Source: an uncultured Acholeplasmatales bacterium
Lineage (GTDB): Bacteria; Bacillota_I; Bacilli_A; Acholeplasmatales; UBA5453
Assembly: GCA_927433595.1 (NCBI GenBank)
Contig: CAKMJY010000056.1
Location: forward strand, 1-57,831
Direction: 5' to 3'
Length of the DNA stretch: 57,831 nucleotides
Shown: in pieces, positions 9,217 through 17,108 of the stretch
Layout of the letters: each line of letters opens with the position of its first letter
How positions within the stretch are numbered: position 1 is the stretch's first letter
Notes under the pieces: generated by a model
What the model saw: the letters and a program-made list of their open reading frames with translations, nothing else
Told to the model about the DNA's origin: nothing
Databases searched by the model: none
Program-made: the position numbers and the translations under genes

Positions 9217-10298
9217 TATTGGTTGTCCTCACTTTCTTGCTTTAATTGTTCATACTGTGCTTTTAATTGTGGGGTTAGATGTTCATACGTATAGTTGAAA
9301 ATATCTTCAAGTGGTACTAAACCACTGGATTCCACTTTTTTAAATGTATCTAGTATGAGTTGATTATAAGTTTTATTTAAAGCCTCATCAGATGCTTCTG
9401 TGATGATCTTTTTTTCTAATAAGTATTGCTTAAATCGTTTAAGTGGGTCTTTAGTTTCCCATAAAGCAACCTCTTCATCCGTACGGTAAATCTTTGGGTT
9501 ATCTGATGTGGTATGAGGCCCGATACGGTATGTAATGGCTTCAATTAAGACAGGCCCTTTACCAGCCTTTATCCACTTGATGGCCTCAAGGGTAGCTACA
9601 TACATAGCGAGGACATCGTTGCCATCGACTTGAATCCCAGGGATACCATACCCAATCGCCTTTTGAGCCAGTATTTCAGCTTTGGTTGCTTTCGCTCTTG
9701 GGGTAGAGATTGCCCATTGGTTATTTTGAATGATGACAATCATGGGTACATTTAAAACTGACCCAAAGTTTAAGCCTTCATGGAACTCACCATGAGAGGT
9801 ACCACCATCCCCAATATAGGCAATGACGACTTCATCTTTTTTCTGTATTTTAGCCGCATAAGCAATACCCGCAGCATGCGAGATTTGAGAACCAATTGGC
9901 ACATTAACCGGTAATACTTTAACATCGTCATCAAAATGACTCCCCGCTTCATTGCCATACCAGTACAAGAAGTACTGTTCAAGGGTAACCCCTTTATAAA
10001 GCATGGCGTTAAATTCTCTGAATGCTAAGACCAACCAGTCTTGTTTCGTGGTTGCGGCCATAGGACCGATTTGTGCAGCTTCTTGACCAATGTTTGGTGC
10101 ATAGGTTAAAAGTCTACCTTGTCTTTGAAACTGAATGGCTTTAATATCCGCTAAACGACCTAAAGTCATCGTTTCATACATCTTAATTAGTGTTTCTTTA
10201 GGTATTTTGGGTTCCTCTCTAGGGTTAACCATAACACCTTCTGGATCAAGTATTTGAAATACCTTTTTTTTGAGTGGATCATAATCACTAAACGTCAT
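9216..10298 (-). CDS. pdhA: Pyruvate dehydrogenase E1 alpha subunit
   Basis: This is the thiamine-diphosphate-binding subunit of E1. The TPP motif runs from GDGGTSHGEF to NNQWAIS (about residues 163-198), and GNDVLAMY and TYRIGPHTTSDNP follow in the expected order. The length of 360 residues is typical of Firmicutes PdhA. It is the first gene of the operon, with an AGGAGG ribosome site just before the ATG. The promoter between 10358 and 10385 carries a palindrome that resembles the operator of the divergent PadR operon. Confidence 0.95.
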   Translation of the reverse strand: MTFSDYDPLKKKVFQILDPEGVMVNPREEPKIPKETLIKMYETMTLGRLADIKAIQFQRQGRLLTYAPNIGQEAAQIGPMAATTKQDWLVLAFREFNAMLYKGVTLEQYFLYWYGNEAGSHFDDDVKVLPVNVPIGSQISHAAGIAYAAKIQKKDEVVIAYIGDGGTSHGEFHEGLNFGSVLNVPMIVIIQNNQWAISTPRAKATKAEILAQKAIGYGIPGIQVDGNDVLAMYVATLEAIKWIKAGKGPVLIEAITYRIGPHTTSDNPKIYRTDEEVALWETKDPLKRFKQYLLEKKIITEASDEALNKTYNQLILDTFKKVESSGLVPLEDIFNYTYEHLTPQLKAQYEQLKQESEDNQ

Positions 10299-10357
10299 AA
10301 TATCCTCCTATTTTTCGTTATTTAAGCATTAAACAACCGCTTAAGCTCTTCATTTTC

Positions 10358-10385
10358 AGTATACCTTTTAAAGGTATGCGGACAA
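10358..10385 (-). promoter_or_regulatory. pdh operon promoter with palindromic operator
   Basis: On the minus strand, TTGTCC (10385-10380), a 16-base spacer and TATACT (10363-10358) form a plausible promoter. The 17-base palindrome ATACCTTTTAAAGGTAT (10361-10377) fills the spacer, the usual place for a repressor site. Its half-sites ATACCT and AGGTAT also occur in the promoter of the divergent PadR operon. Confidence 0.5.
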
Positions 10386-10508
10386 AATGATACGCTTTAA
10401 AACAGTTTGAACTACAAATAATATTACATAATTTGGCTTATCTGTTAGTCATACAAGGCTATTTACTCAAATAGAAATAAATACATATGGCATAAAAAAT
10501 ATTCAAAC

Positions 10509-10531
10509 GATACCTTGACAGGTTAGGTATC
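10509..10531 (+). promoter_or_regulatory. PadR-type operator overlapping the -35 box
   Basis: GATACCT (10509-10515) and AGGTATC (10525-10531) are a perfect 7-base inverted repeat, with TTGACA (10515-10520) as the -35. A further AGGTAT half-site is at 10562-10567. The -10 is weak (around 10538-10544). The site suggests autoregulation by the PadR protein encoded second in the operon. Confidence 0.55.
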
Positions 10532-10577
10532 TATATGTTACTTTATATACATAGTCAGATTAGGTATGGAGGATACT

Positions 10578-11786
10578 ATGAAAAATAAGATTAAAACCTA
10601 TGTCGATCACTATTTCAGATTCGATAAACGGGCAGATTTAGAACAATTAAAGTCAGAAATCGTCGGGAACTTATATGACCGTTATGATGAAGCCATAGAA
10701 AATGGATTAACTGAAACAGAAGCGTATATCAAAACGGTCAAATCTATGGGTGATTTTCAAGCAGCCAGCTATAATCAAACGGATATTAGTGACTTAGTAT
10801 TGCCAAGCTTACCGGAGTACTTATTACCAGCATCTGCAATTCTAGCCGCATTTGCCGTCATTTTGATTTTTTTAAATACAGTCGTTGGCGGTGTCTTAAC
10901 AGCAGTCTCAATCATTTTATATGCAGTTGGTGGGAAATATCTATATGCTTTGGCCATGTATGCGAAATCACATGATTTAGACATCGAACTACATAAAAAC
11001 TACTTAACCAAGATATTTAAATATATGAAGACCTCATTCGCATTTTGGTCTATTAGTATTGCGTATTTATTTGCATACATTCCAACTATGTTATCACAAT
11101 TGTTTGTATATATCGTTAGCTTAGGGATTGAACCAAATTATGAAACTATCGCACCTTTTGTTCAAGCGCTTTTTACAATTTCACTCCTGACATTTATGTT
11201 ATCATTCATCATTTTGATTATCATAAGCTATAATCTCTATCAAAAATTAAAACTCAAGTACTACATTTTAACTGGTGAATCAGAATTACCAGGCAAAATC
11301 AAAGATTCTTTTGATTATATCCAATTTGCTGATATGCCAAAAGCCAAAAACATTAACCAAATACTATCTTACATTTTAGGTTTAGGTTCACTTGGCATAT
11401 TCCTATTAACGCATGCATCGTTTGAAAGAAATATTTCCGGTACAATGGTGGATGGTTACGCAAGCATTCAGTTGACTTCCATATTTAGACTACTTCAGTA
11501 TGAATTCTTTCCAGGATTATGCTTGCTTACTGGCTTCGTTTGGGTAATTTTTACTTATATTTTAGTATTAAAGTACAAGAAATCGACGCATTTGCTTTAC
11601 CAATCCTATATCGTATTACTGATCTTATTCAGTGTTCACGCAACACTGTTAGATCAAGCAGACATCTTTTGGGATTATGGCTTCTCACCTATTTTCATTG
11701 TGATACCAGCATTGCTTAGTATAATCTATTATTTGGTTTATGGGATACAATATGGGTATAAGCTTTTATCAAGTAAAAAAAGATAA
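10578..11786 (+). CDS. Polytopic membrane protein with N-terminal HAAS-like domain
   Basis: The first 60-65 residues form a soluble helical region (KIKTYVDHYFRF to MGDFQAASY) like the permease-prefix/DUF1700 N-terminus that commonly accompanies PadR regulators. About seven or eight hydrophobic segments follow between residues 70 and 395, and the tail is Lys-rich. The start was set at the ATG at 10578 because GGAGGA at 10568-10573 is properly spaced; an upstream ATG at 10566 overlaps that site. The protein is 402 residues. It is co-transcribed with a PadR regulator 24 bases downstream, so it is probably the controlled output of that regulator. No transport substrate can be assigned. Confidence 0.75.
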   Translation: MKNKIKTYVDHYFRFDKRADLEQLKSEIVGNLYDRYDEAIENGLTETEAYIKTVKSMGDFQAASYNQTDISDLVLPSLPEYLLPASAILAAFAVILIFLNTVVGGVLTAVSIILYAVGGKYLYALAMYAKSHDLDIELHKNYLTKIFKYMKTSFAFWSISIAYLFAYIPTMLSQLFVYIVSLGIEPNYETIAPFVQALFTISLLTFMLSFIILIIISYNLYQKLKLKYYILTGESELPGKIKDSFDYIQFADMPKAKNINQILSYILGLGSLGIFLLTHASFERNISGTMVDGYASIQLTSIFRLLQYEFFPGLCLLTGFVWVIFTYILVLKYKKSTHLLYQSYIVLLILFSVHATLLDQADIFWDYGFSPIFIVIPALLSIIYYLVYGIQYGYKLLSSKKR

Positions 11787-11810
11787 ACAATCAAGAATGG
11801 AGGGGTTGAT

Positions 11811-12134
11811 ATGGATTTGTTTGGGGATACATTAAGAGGTTACACGGATGCAATTATATTGTCTATTCTAAGTGAAGGCGATTCCTATGGATATCTGATT
11901 AATCAAACCATATCTAAACGCACGAATGAACGTTTTGTGTTAACAGAAGCTACCCTCTATACCGCTTTTAAAAGACTAGAATCTGCTTTATTAATCGAAT
12001 CATACTGGGTAGATACCAACCCAGTGAAGCGTAAATATTATGCGATTACAAATCTCGGGAAAAGCGTATTAAAAGAAAAAAAGGATAGTTTCATCGAAAC
12101 TACCCAAATATTAGAAACATTTTTGAAAAAGTGA
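11811..12134 (+). CDS. PadR family transcriptional regulator
   Basis: This is a 107-residue winged-helix protein. The pattern from LRGYTDAIILSILSEGDSYGYLI to the conserved LTEATLYTAFKRLE recognition region and the wing KRKYYAIT is characteristic of the PadR N-terminal domain; the dimerisation helix at the end is short. It has an excellent GGAGGGG ribosome site and lies in an operon behind the membrane protein at 10578. It is expected to bind the GATACCT/AGGTATC inverted repeat in its own promoter, and possibly the related palindrome at the pdh promoter. The inducing signal is unknown. Confidence 0.9.
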   Translation: MDLFGDTLRGYTDAIILSILSEGDSYGYLINQTISKRTNERFVLTEATLYTAFKRLESALLIESYWVDTNPVKRKYYAITNLGKSVLKEKKDSFIETTQILETFLKK

Positions 12135-12140
12135 TTTGAA

Positions 12141-12168
12141 GGCTGCGTATCTTACGCGGCCTTTATTA
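12141..12168 (+). terminator. Terminator after the PadR operon
   Basis: GGCTGCGTA (12141-12149) pairs with TACGCGGCC (12153-12161), with one G-T wobble, across a 3-base loop, followed by TTTATT. Confidence 0.7.
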
Positions 12169-12498
12169 TAGCCTTATAAGTTTTTTTCTTCGATGACATG
12201 TAAAAACTTCTAACCACTAGCGTAAACACAATGATATAAATTGCCCATTGATCACAACTAAATCGATAGCTACCATATAAGAAAAGATAACCGAGATGAG
12301 AATCTGAGTATAACCTTTTAGTATGTTTTTCCTAATGACTACGACGCTTAACAATATTGCTAGGTTTGGTAGATTGTGCATCAAAATACAAAAGAATTCC
12401 ACTGAAAAAGACACGTCTTCAAAGCTGTTAAATGACATAATCGTCATTAACACAATGAATACTAACCAAGCATTTATAGAATACAGAGTGATTTTCAT
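12152..12498 (-). pseudogene. Small membrane protein, probably frameshifted
   Basis: An open frame from the ATG at 12498 to a TAG at 12217 encodes 93 mostly hydrophobic residues with three or four membrane segments. Its last codons look unnatural (INGQFISLCLR). The neighbouring frame downstream continues as QWAIYIIVFTLVV followed by SSKKKTYK, a typical final membrane helix with a basic tail, ending at 12152. A single-base indel near 12240-12270 would join the two. This reading is an inference. The alternatives are an intact 93-residue protein or a sequencing error. The ribosome site is weak. The organisation resembles small four-helix membrane proteins of unknown function. Confidence 0.4.
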
Positions 12499-12535
12499 CT
12501 ACTAATCATTCTAGCGTATTTATACACCTATAAAC

Positions 12536-12558
12536 ATAAAAAAAACCCGATTAGGGTT
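12536..12558 (-). terminator. Terminator of the VTT-type membrane protein gene
   Basis: On the minus strand, AACCC and GGGTT (12544-12548 with 12554-12558) form a short stem followed by an eight-base T run. It touches the stop codon at 12557. Confidence 0.55.
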
Positions 12559-13198
12559 AGTTTTCAATCTTCTTTTCAAAATAAATCAATAATAGTTTTT
12601 GTATGAGTACCATGATAACGGTGAATGCTACCCCAATAATGGTTAACCATAAAATGATCCAACCTGTATTGACGCTTGTACCTGCAATCACGGCTCTATG
12701 AATAAAGTATGTGGTAAATAAGAATCTCAAACCGCGACTAACGATAGTAGATAATAAGTAGGTTGTAAACTTCATCCCACCCAATGATACCGTAAACAAG
12801 ATCACAAAGAATGGCAGTGGTGTCATGGCAAATATAAAGACTGCCCAAAAACCATATCGATTGAATAGCTTCTTGGCCTTATCTTGATTTTTTTTACTCA
12901 CAATCTTACGGTAAAAGAAGTTGTCCTCTTTCGCCATAAATAGATATACAATGACTGCACCTAGTGCATTTGCTAAAACAAGGTTTAGAGTCAGTAGAAG
13001 CCATCTGTCTGGACTATCTATAATCATTGGTACTAAGAAAAATTCAACACCAGCCAAGGGTGTAATGGTTTCAATGATGGAATATAAAAATAGACCTAAC
13101 TCGCCAAATCGTCTGAAGAATGCAATGATTGGGTCGATCCAATGAGAAGCATCATCGATGCTGGATGCTAGTAATAAAATTTGATTCAAAATATGCAT
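12557..13198 (-). CDS. VTT-domain (DedA/YqaA-like) membrane protein
   Basis: The protein has 213 residues and about five hydrophobic segments. The central region has the SNARE-associated/VTT pattern of the YqaA branch: an N-terminal acidic re-entrant loop (SIIETITPLAGVEFFLVP) and the later TPLPFFVILFTVSLGGMKF with conserved prolines and glycines. Such proteins are thought to act as lipid scramblases or transporters in the membrane. AAGGGG precedes the ATG. It stands alone on the minus strand. The exact substrate is not visible. Confidence 0.8.
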   Translation of the reverse strand: MHILNQILLLASSIDDASHWIDPIIAFFRRFGELGLFLYSIIETITPLAGVEFFLVPMIIDSPDRWLLLTLNLVLANALGAVIVYLFMAKEDNFFYRKIVSKKNQDKAKKLFNRYGFWAVFIFAMTPLPFFVILFTVSLGGMKFTTYLLSTIVSRGLRFLFTTYFIHRAVIAGTSVNTGWIILWLTIIGVAFTVIMVLIQKLLLIYFEKKIEN

Positions 13199-13426
13199 TA
13201 AATATAGCCCCTTTATACTTAAAGGCTTAATCGCCCTTATTGATTGTATATGATTATTGGTTAAAAATCAAATATAATTGATTAATCTTTAAAAACAATG
13301 ATAATCCGGGATTTTTTACAGTTTATTCATAAAAAACTAGCATTTTTTTACAATTATGATAAAATGTTATGTGATGTTAAACATAAACATGTAACCGGTT
13401 GTATAAACTTAATCTATGGGGGAAAT

Positions 13427-14362
13427 ATGAATCAATATTTTTTGGATGCAAAAAACAAACTAAAGAAAGAACACAATATCGATGTCATCGAAGACATTCT
13501 TTTAAATAGGGAAGATCGTATCATCGCTTATGCGGATATTAGTAATCCAAATCATATTGAACTTTTTGTCATATCCGGGTCTTTTACTTTAATCGGTCTT
13601 GAAGATAGAAAAAGCTATACTTTACAAGACATCATCCGATTATTCGAATACGACAATGCTTATGTTGAAGTTGCCGGCAAAGCAGAATATAGAGCATACG
13701 TGAATCAAAGATTATTCTATTTCAAGGATGACTCGGATGTCACTTTTCCAATCAGCGTCAATGACCAAAAAGTATGGATTAAAATTAGTAGTTATCCAAT
13801 TCTTAAAAAACCTAATATTTGTACGTTTTTCATCTCCAATAAGTCTGATATCATGGTGCATGAAGAAGCCTCATATACGAAAACACATCGAGATGCATTA
13901 ACGGGGTTATTTAATAAGTACACATTAGATTATCAATATGGCCAACGATATGAAAGATCTAACCTACACGTCTTTTATTGTGATATTGATGATTTCAAAA
14001 CAGTAAATGATACAGATGGCCATAAAGCAGGCGATGTTGCCTTAATGTCATTTGCCAACATATTAAAGTCACATGAAACCGAATATGACCGATTCTACCG
14101 AATTGGTGGCGATGAGTTTGTCGGGCTATTTTTCGTTACAGAAGAAAAAGCCAAAGCCATTGCAGAGGATATCTTAAGTAAAACCAGACAAATCAAATCG
14201 AAGTTTTCGCAAATTTCATTAACCGTCTCGATTGGCGTGGTAAAAGCAGAACAAAGAGAAGATGTTATAAGAAAAGCTGACGTTATTTTATATCAAGCAA
14301 AAGATAACGGGAAGAATCAATTTAAGTATGAACTAGAATCTAATATACTATTGGCCTTGTAA
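13427..14362 (+). CDS. Diguanylate cyclase (GGDEF)
   Basis: A soluble N-terminal PAS-like sensory region (about residues 1-145) precedes a complete GGDEF domain (about 150-305). It shows DALTGLFNK, the metal loop FYCDIDDFK, NDTDGHKAGD and an intact IGGDEF signature, so synthesis of cyclic-di-GMP from two GTP is expected. No RxxD inhibitory site is seen before the signature. The start is placed at 13427, behind GGGGGA at 13418-13423. The in-frame extension up to 13298 contains the likely promoter (TGATAAAAT at 13357-13365), so it is not translated. The protein is 311 residues and cytoplasmic. It lies 1.5 kb upstream of the surface-protein operon. Confidence 0.92.
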   Translation: MNQYFLDAKNKLKKEHNIDVIEDILLNREDRIIAYADISNPNHIELFVISGSFTLIGLEDRKSYTLQDIIRLFEYDNAYVEVAGKAEYRAYVNQRLFYFKDDSDVTFPISVNDQKVWIKISSYPILKKPNICTFFISNKSDIMVHEEASYTKTHRDALTGLFNKYTLDYQYGQRYERSNLHVFYCDIDDFKTVNDTDGHKAGDVALMSFANILKSHETEYDRFYRIGGDEFVGLFFVTEEKAKAIAEDILSKTRQIKSKFSQISLTVSIGVVKAEQREDVIRKADVILYQAKDNGKNQFKYELESNILLAL

Positions 14363-14377
14363 ATAAGGCCTTTATTT
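14353..14377 (+). terminator. Terminator overlapping the GGDEF stop codon
   Basis: GGCCTT (14353-14358) and AAGGCC (14365-14370) enclose the stop codon and are followed by TTTATTT. Confidence 0.65.
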
Positions 14378-14394
14378 ATGCCTAATAACTCATA

Positions 14395-14446
14395 AATTAT
14401 AATTATTATCATTAGTGTTGAAAAATAACTTGTCATCCTTTATAAT
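14395..14446 (+). promoter_or_regulatory. zupT: zupT promoter
   Basis: TTGAAA (14418-14423), 17 bases and TATAAT (14441-14446) form a strong promoter. The AT-only stretch just upstream (14395-14414) vaguely resembles a Fur/Zur-type box, but it is too simple in composition to call. Confidence 0.75.
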
Positions 14447-14479
14447 CTATTCATAAATAATATATATAAGGAGTATACT

Positions 14480-15271
14480 ATGTCAGATTTTTGGTTTGCA
14501 TTACTATTAACCATATTTGCAGGTCTATCCACCGGTATTGGTGGGTTACTTGCTTTTCATAAAAAAGCATCAAGTCACACATTTTTATCATTCAGTTTAG
14601 GTTTTTCTGCAGGTGTGATGATTTATGTATCCTTTGTCGAGATTTTCGTTAAAGGAAAAGATGCATTATCACAATCTTATGGGGTAAAGACGGGGTATAT
14701 CTATACGACGATTGCCTTTTTCCTAGGGATACTTTTAATTGGTGTCATCGATAAATTGGTACCTGAAAAAGAAAATCCTCACGAACCTAAAGACCCAGAT
14801 GATTTTAAATTTAAAGAGAAGACACTACTTAGAATGGGCTTATTTAGTGCACTTGCGATCGGGATTCATAATTTCCCAGAAGGGCTTGCGACCTTCATTG
14901 CAGCACTAGATGACAGAACATTAGGGGTAGGGATTGCGGTTGCAATCGCGATCCATAACGTACCAGAAGGTATTGCAGTAGCCATCCCAATATTTCATGC
15001 GACAAAGAGTAAGAAAAAAGCTTTCGGTTATGCCTTTTTGTCCGGATTGTCTGAACCAATTGGGGCATTGATTGGCTATTTATTGCTAAGAACATTTATC
15101 TCGGATTCGTTATTTGGATTTGTCTTTGCATTTGTTGCAGGGATTATGGTATATATATCCATAGATGAACTCCTACCAACTGCGGAAAAATATGGTAAAC
15201 ACCATGTGGTGATTTATGGTTTGTTAGCAGGTATGGGGTTAATGGCACTAAGCTTAATTTTATTCATGTGA
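14480..15271 (+). CDS. zupT: ZIP family metal transporter
   Basis: This 263-residue inner-membrane protein has about eight hydrophobic segments. The two ZIP metal-binding helices are clear: [10 protein letters not shown] (about residues 130-139) and [10 protein letters not shown] (about 159-168), the signature of the ZupT branch that imports zinc and other divalent cations. A charged cytoplasmic loop ([12 protein letters not shown], about 96-107) lies between helices 3 and 4. It has a clear promoter and an AAGGAG ribosome site. A DUF1801 gene follows after 7 bases, probably in the same transcript. The metal preference cannot be told from sequence alone. Confidence 0.92.
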   Translation: MSDFWFALLLTIFAGLSTGIGGLLAFHKKASSHTFLSFSLGFSAGVMIYVSFVEIFVKGKDALSQSYGVKTGYIYTTIAFFLGILLIGVIDKLVPEKENPHEPKDPDDFKFKEKTLLRMGLFSALAIGIHNFPEGLATFIAALDDRTLGVGIAVAIAIHNVPEGIAVAIPIFHATKSKKKAFGYAFLSGLSEPIGALIGYLLLRTFISDSLFGFVFAFVAGIMVYISIDELLPTAEKYGKHHVVIYGLLAGMGLMALSLILFM

Positions 15272-15278
15272 GGACACG

Positions 15279-15620
15279 ATGACTATAGAACAATACAATC
15301 AACAATTTGATTTAGATTTGATCGTAAAATTAAATGAACTAACGCAATTATTAAGGCAATTAATGCCAGGTTGTGAAGAAACATTTGCTTATCAAATGCC
15401 AACATTCAAAGTTAAAAAGAATATCATCCATTTTGCAGTTCAAAAACATCACATCGGTATATATCCAGGACCAGATGCAATTGCTTATTTTGAATCTGCT
15501 TTGAAAGACTATAAACATGCTAAAGGCAGTTTTCAAGTGCCTTTTAATAATGATTTGCCACTAGAATTGATAGAAAAAATGGTAAAGTATAATTTAGAAC
15601 TTATAAAAAGACAATCATAG
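15279..15620 (+). CDS. DUF1801 (YdhG-like) protein
   Basis: This is a 113-residue cytoplasmic protein of the DUF1801 family, structurally related to frataxin-like YdhG proteins. The diagnostic segments are MPGCEETFAYQMPTFK (about residues 29-44) and HHIGIYPGP (about 57-65), plus the C-terminal GSFQVPFNNDLP. It lies 7 bases behind zupT with GAGG upstream of the ATG, so co-expression with metal uptake is likely. Some members are named iron chaperones by analogy, but the function is not established. Confidence 0.85.
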   Translation: MTIEQYNQQFDLDLIVKLNELTQLLRQLMPGCEETFAYQMPTFKVKKNIIHFAVQKHHIGIYPGPDAIAYFESALKDYKHAKGSFQVPFNNDLPLELIEKMVKYNLELIKRQS

Positions 15621-15694
15621 GCACAATCAATTTTAAAAGTAGTGAATATATTAAACTGAATCAATTTAGGCATAAATTTGCTGCAAATTATGTG

Positions 15695-15723
15695 TGTGTC
15701 GACACAATTATGTGTATACACAT
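15695..15723. promoter_or_regulatory. Twin palindromes upstream of the surface operon
   Basis: TGTGTCGACACA (15695-15706) and ATGTGTATACACAT (15710-15723) are perfect palindromes of 12 and 14 bases with centres 16 bases apart. Both contain TGTGT/ACACA half-sites. They end about 40 bases before the -35 box, a position typical of an activator or cooperative regulator. The protein that binds is unknown. Confidence 0.6.
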
Positions 15724-15761
15724 GCATTTTTTCGACATTTTTTTGGCGGAAGTACTTCAAA

Positions 15762-15791
15762 TTGACTTACAAATGAAGTGAATGGTATAAT
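15762..15791 (+). promoter_or_regulatory. Promoter of the surface-fibre operon
   Basis: TTGACT (15762-15767), 18 bases and the extended -10 TGGTATAAT (15783-15791) make one of the best promoters in the window. An ACTTCA/TGAAGT inverted repeat (15754-15759 and 15774-15779) spans the -35. It drives the genes from 15851 to 25556. Confidence 0.8.
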
Positions 15792-15850
15792 TTGACTATC
15801 ACAAAATGACAGTTATTTTGTCTGCACTATGTGGGAAAGGGGTGGACGAG

Positions 15851-16495
15851 ATGAATCATAAATCAATGAGTGTTTCTATAATCATGCTTGTGCTATCTTT
15901 ACTCCTTTTTACAGCGTCCAGTTTTGCGTGGTTTGCGTTATCAGATGCAGCCAAAGTAGACCCGTTTATAGTTGAGGTAAATGAGTATGAAGCGGACATT
16001 GTTTTTCAAATCAGTAAAAACGGTGGTGCACCTCAAACACTAATAACACAATCAGAAATCGCACAATTCTTAGCAAATAGTGTACCGTCTGATTATTTTG
16101 ACTTTGTAATCACAGTTGAAAATTTATCCAGTACTCAAGTGACTGCAAGCATTTATTTTAATGATATCTTATCGACAACATCCGATAGTAACTATGACAT
16201 GCGCGATGTTTTTTTGATTACAGATGGCTTATTAAGCGTGAATGCCTCTACTAATCCAATCCCACAAAATGATCCTACAGCTGTCACTAAATATGGTCAA
16301 TTGTTATCCAACTACCGCTTATCAAATTTGATTGATGGCTCGAATGATTTTATGATCATAGAAGAAATAAATCTTTCAATCGGTCAAACCGTATTCATTG
16401 AGTTTGGTTTAACTTATCATGAAACCACAGAACACATGGCTTACCAAGGTGGTATCTTAACCATTGGTGGCTTATATGTGGTCTTTGATACTTAG
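15851..16495 (+). CDS. Exported TasA/camelysin-like protein 1
   Basis: A signal-peptide-like helix (about residues 8-30) ends in SFAWFALSD and is followed by DPFIVEV, the pattern shared by the next three genes. The rest is beta-rich (VENLSSTQVTASIYFND) like the core of TasA/CalY fibre proteins. No C-terminal membrane segment and no cysteine are present. The start at 15851 follows GGGGTGG. A start at 15806 would lie only about 15 bases from the -10 box and would add the operon's only cysteine, so it is rejected. The protein is 214 residues and first in a five-gene operon. Family assignment rests on general pattern and is not certain. Confidence 0.65.
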   Translation: MNHKSMSVSIIMLVLSLLLFTASSFAWFALSDAAKVDPFIVEVNEYEADIVFQISKNGGAPQTLITQSEIAQFLANSVPSDYFDFVITVENLSSTQVTASIYFNDILSTTSDSNYDMRDVFLITDGLLSVNASTNPIPQNDPTAVTKYGQLLSNYRLSNLIDGSNDFMIIEEINLSIGQTVFIEFGLTYHETTEHMAYQGGILTIGGLYVVFDT

Positions 16496-16505
16496 GAGGA
16501 CGATG

Positions 16506-17096
16506 ATGAAAAAAAATAAACTTGCCTTAGTCCTTTCCACTATCACACTCATGTTGACTTTAACGGCCATCGTTACATTGATTTATGCTTACTATGTCGA
16601 TACTGAAACGACAGAACCCATTGAGTTTGTAGTAGGGGATGTATCATTCTTATATCAAGGTGACTTAAAAGAACAGTTGGTCATACCGGGTGAGAACTTA
16701 GTCTTAACCCCATTAGCACTGACAAATCAATCCTCGATTTTAACTGAATTGAGAATGAAAATAGAAGTAACGTCAACCGTTACAGGTTCGTTAGCATTAG
16801 ATGACATATTCATCCATGACTTAAGTAGCGATTGGGTATTAGAAGTGGATGGGTTTTACTATTATAGAGGGCTAGATACAGATCAAACAGAAATTGGAAA
16901 ACATAAAATTCTAACTTCTACAACTAGTATCGCTATCATATCCAATCTAGAACTAGATGGTTATGTCATTAGAAATGAACATGAGGGAGAAACTATCACC
17001 GTCAAAATCACATTTCAAGCAAAACAAGCGGATTATGTGAACTGGGCAACACTCGGTTCACAAAACTACGATTTTACTACAGGCACATCCAGTTAG
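16506..17096 (+). CDS. Exported TasA/camelysin-like protein 2
   Basis: A hydrophobic N-terminal segment (about residues 7-26) ends in IYAYYVDTETTEPIEFVVGD and leads into the beta-rich run PGENLVLTPLALTNQS. This resembles the fibre proteins in which GxL/GDV and PG-turn segments follow the signal sequence. It has 196 residues, no cysteine and no C-terminal anchor. The start at 16506 has AGGAGG at 16494-16499 with a 6-base gap; the ATG three bases earlier is too close. The gap to the previous gene is 10 bases, so it is co-transcribed. It probably forms or caps extracellular filaments together with its paralogues, by inference only. Confidence 0.65.
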   Translation: MKKNKLALVLSTITLMLTLTAIVTLIYAYYVDTETTEPIEFVVGDVSFLYQGDLKEQLVIPGENLVLTPLALTNQSSILTELRMKIEVTSTVTGSLALDDIFIHDLSSDWVLEVDGFYYYRGLDTDQTEIGKHKILTSTTSIAIISNLELDGYVIRNEHEGETITVKITFQAKQADYVNWATLGSQNYDFTTGTSS

Positions 17097-17108
17097 GAGG
17101 GGTGATTC

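Noticed and set aside
10299-10357. cre site at the pdh promoter
   Set aside because: The only CG-containing candidates do not align with the cre consensus without shifting the central CG.
14395-14414. Zur or Fur box before zupT
   Set aside because: The stretch is almost only A and T and matches the consensus too loosely in an AT-rich genome.
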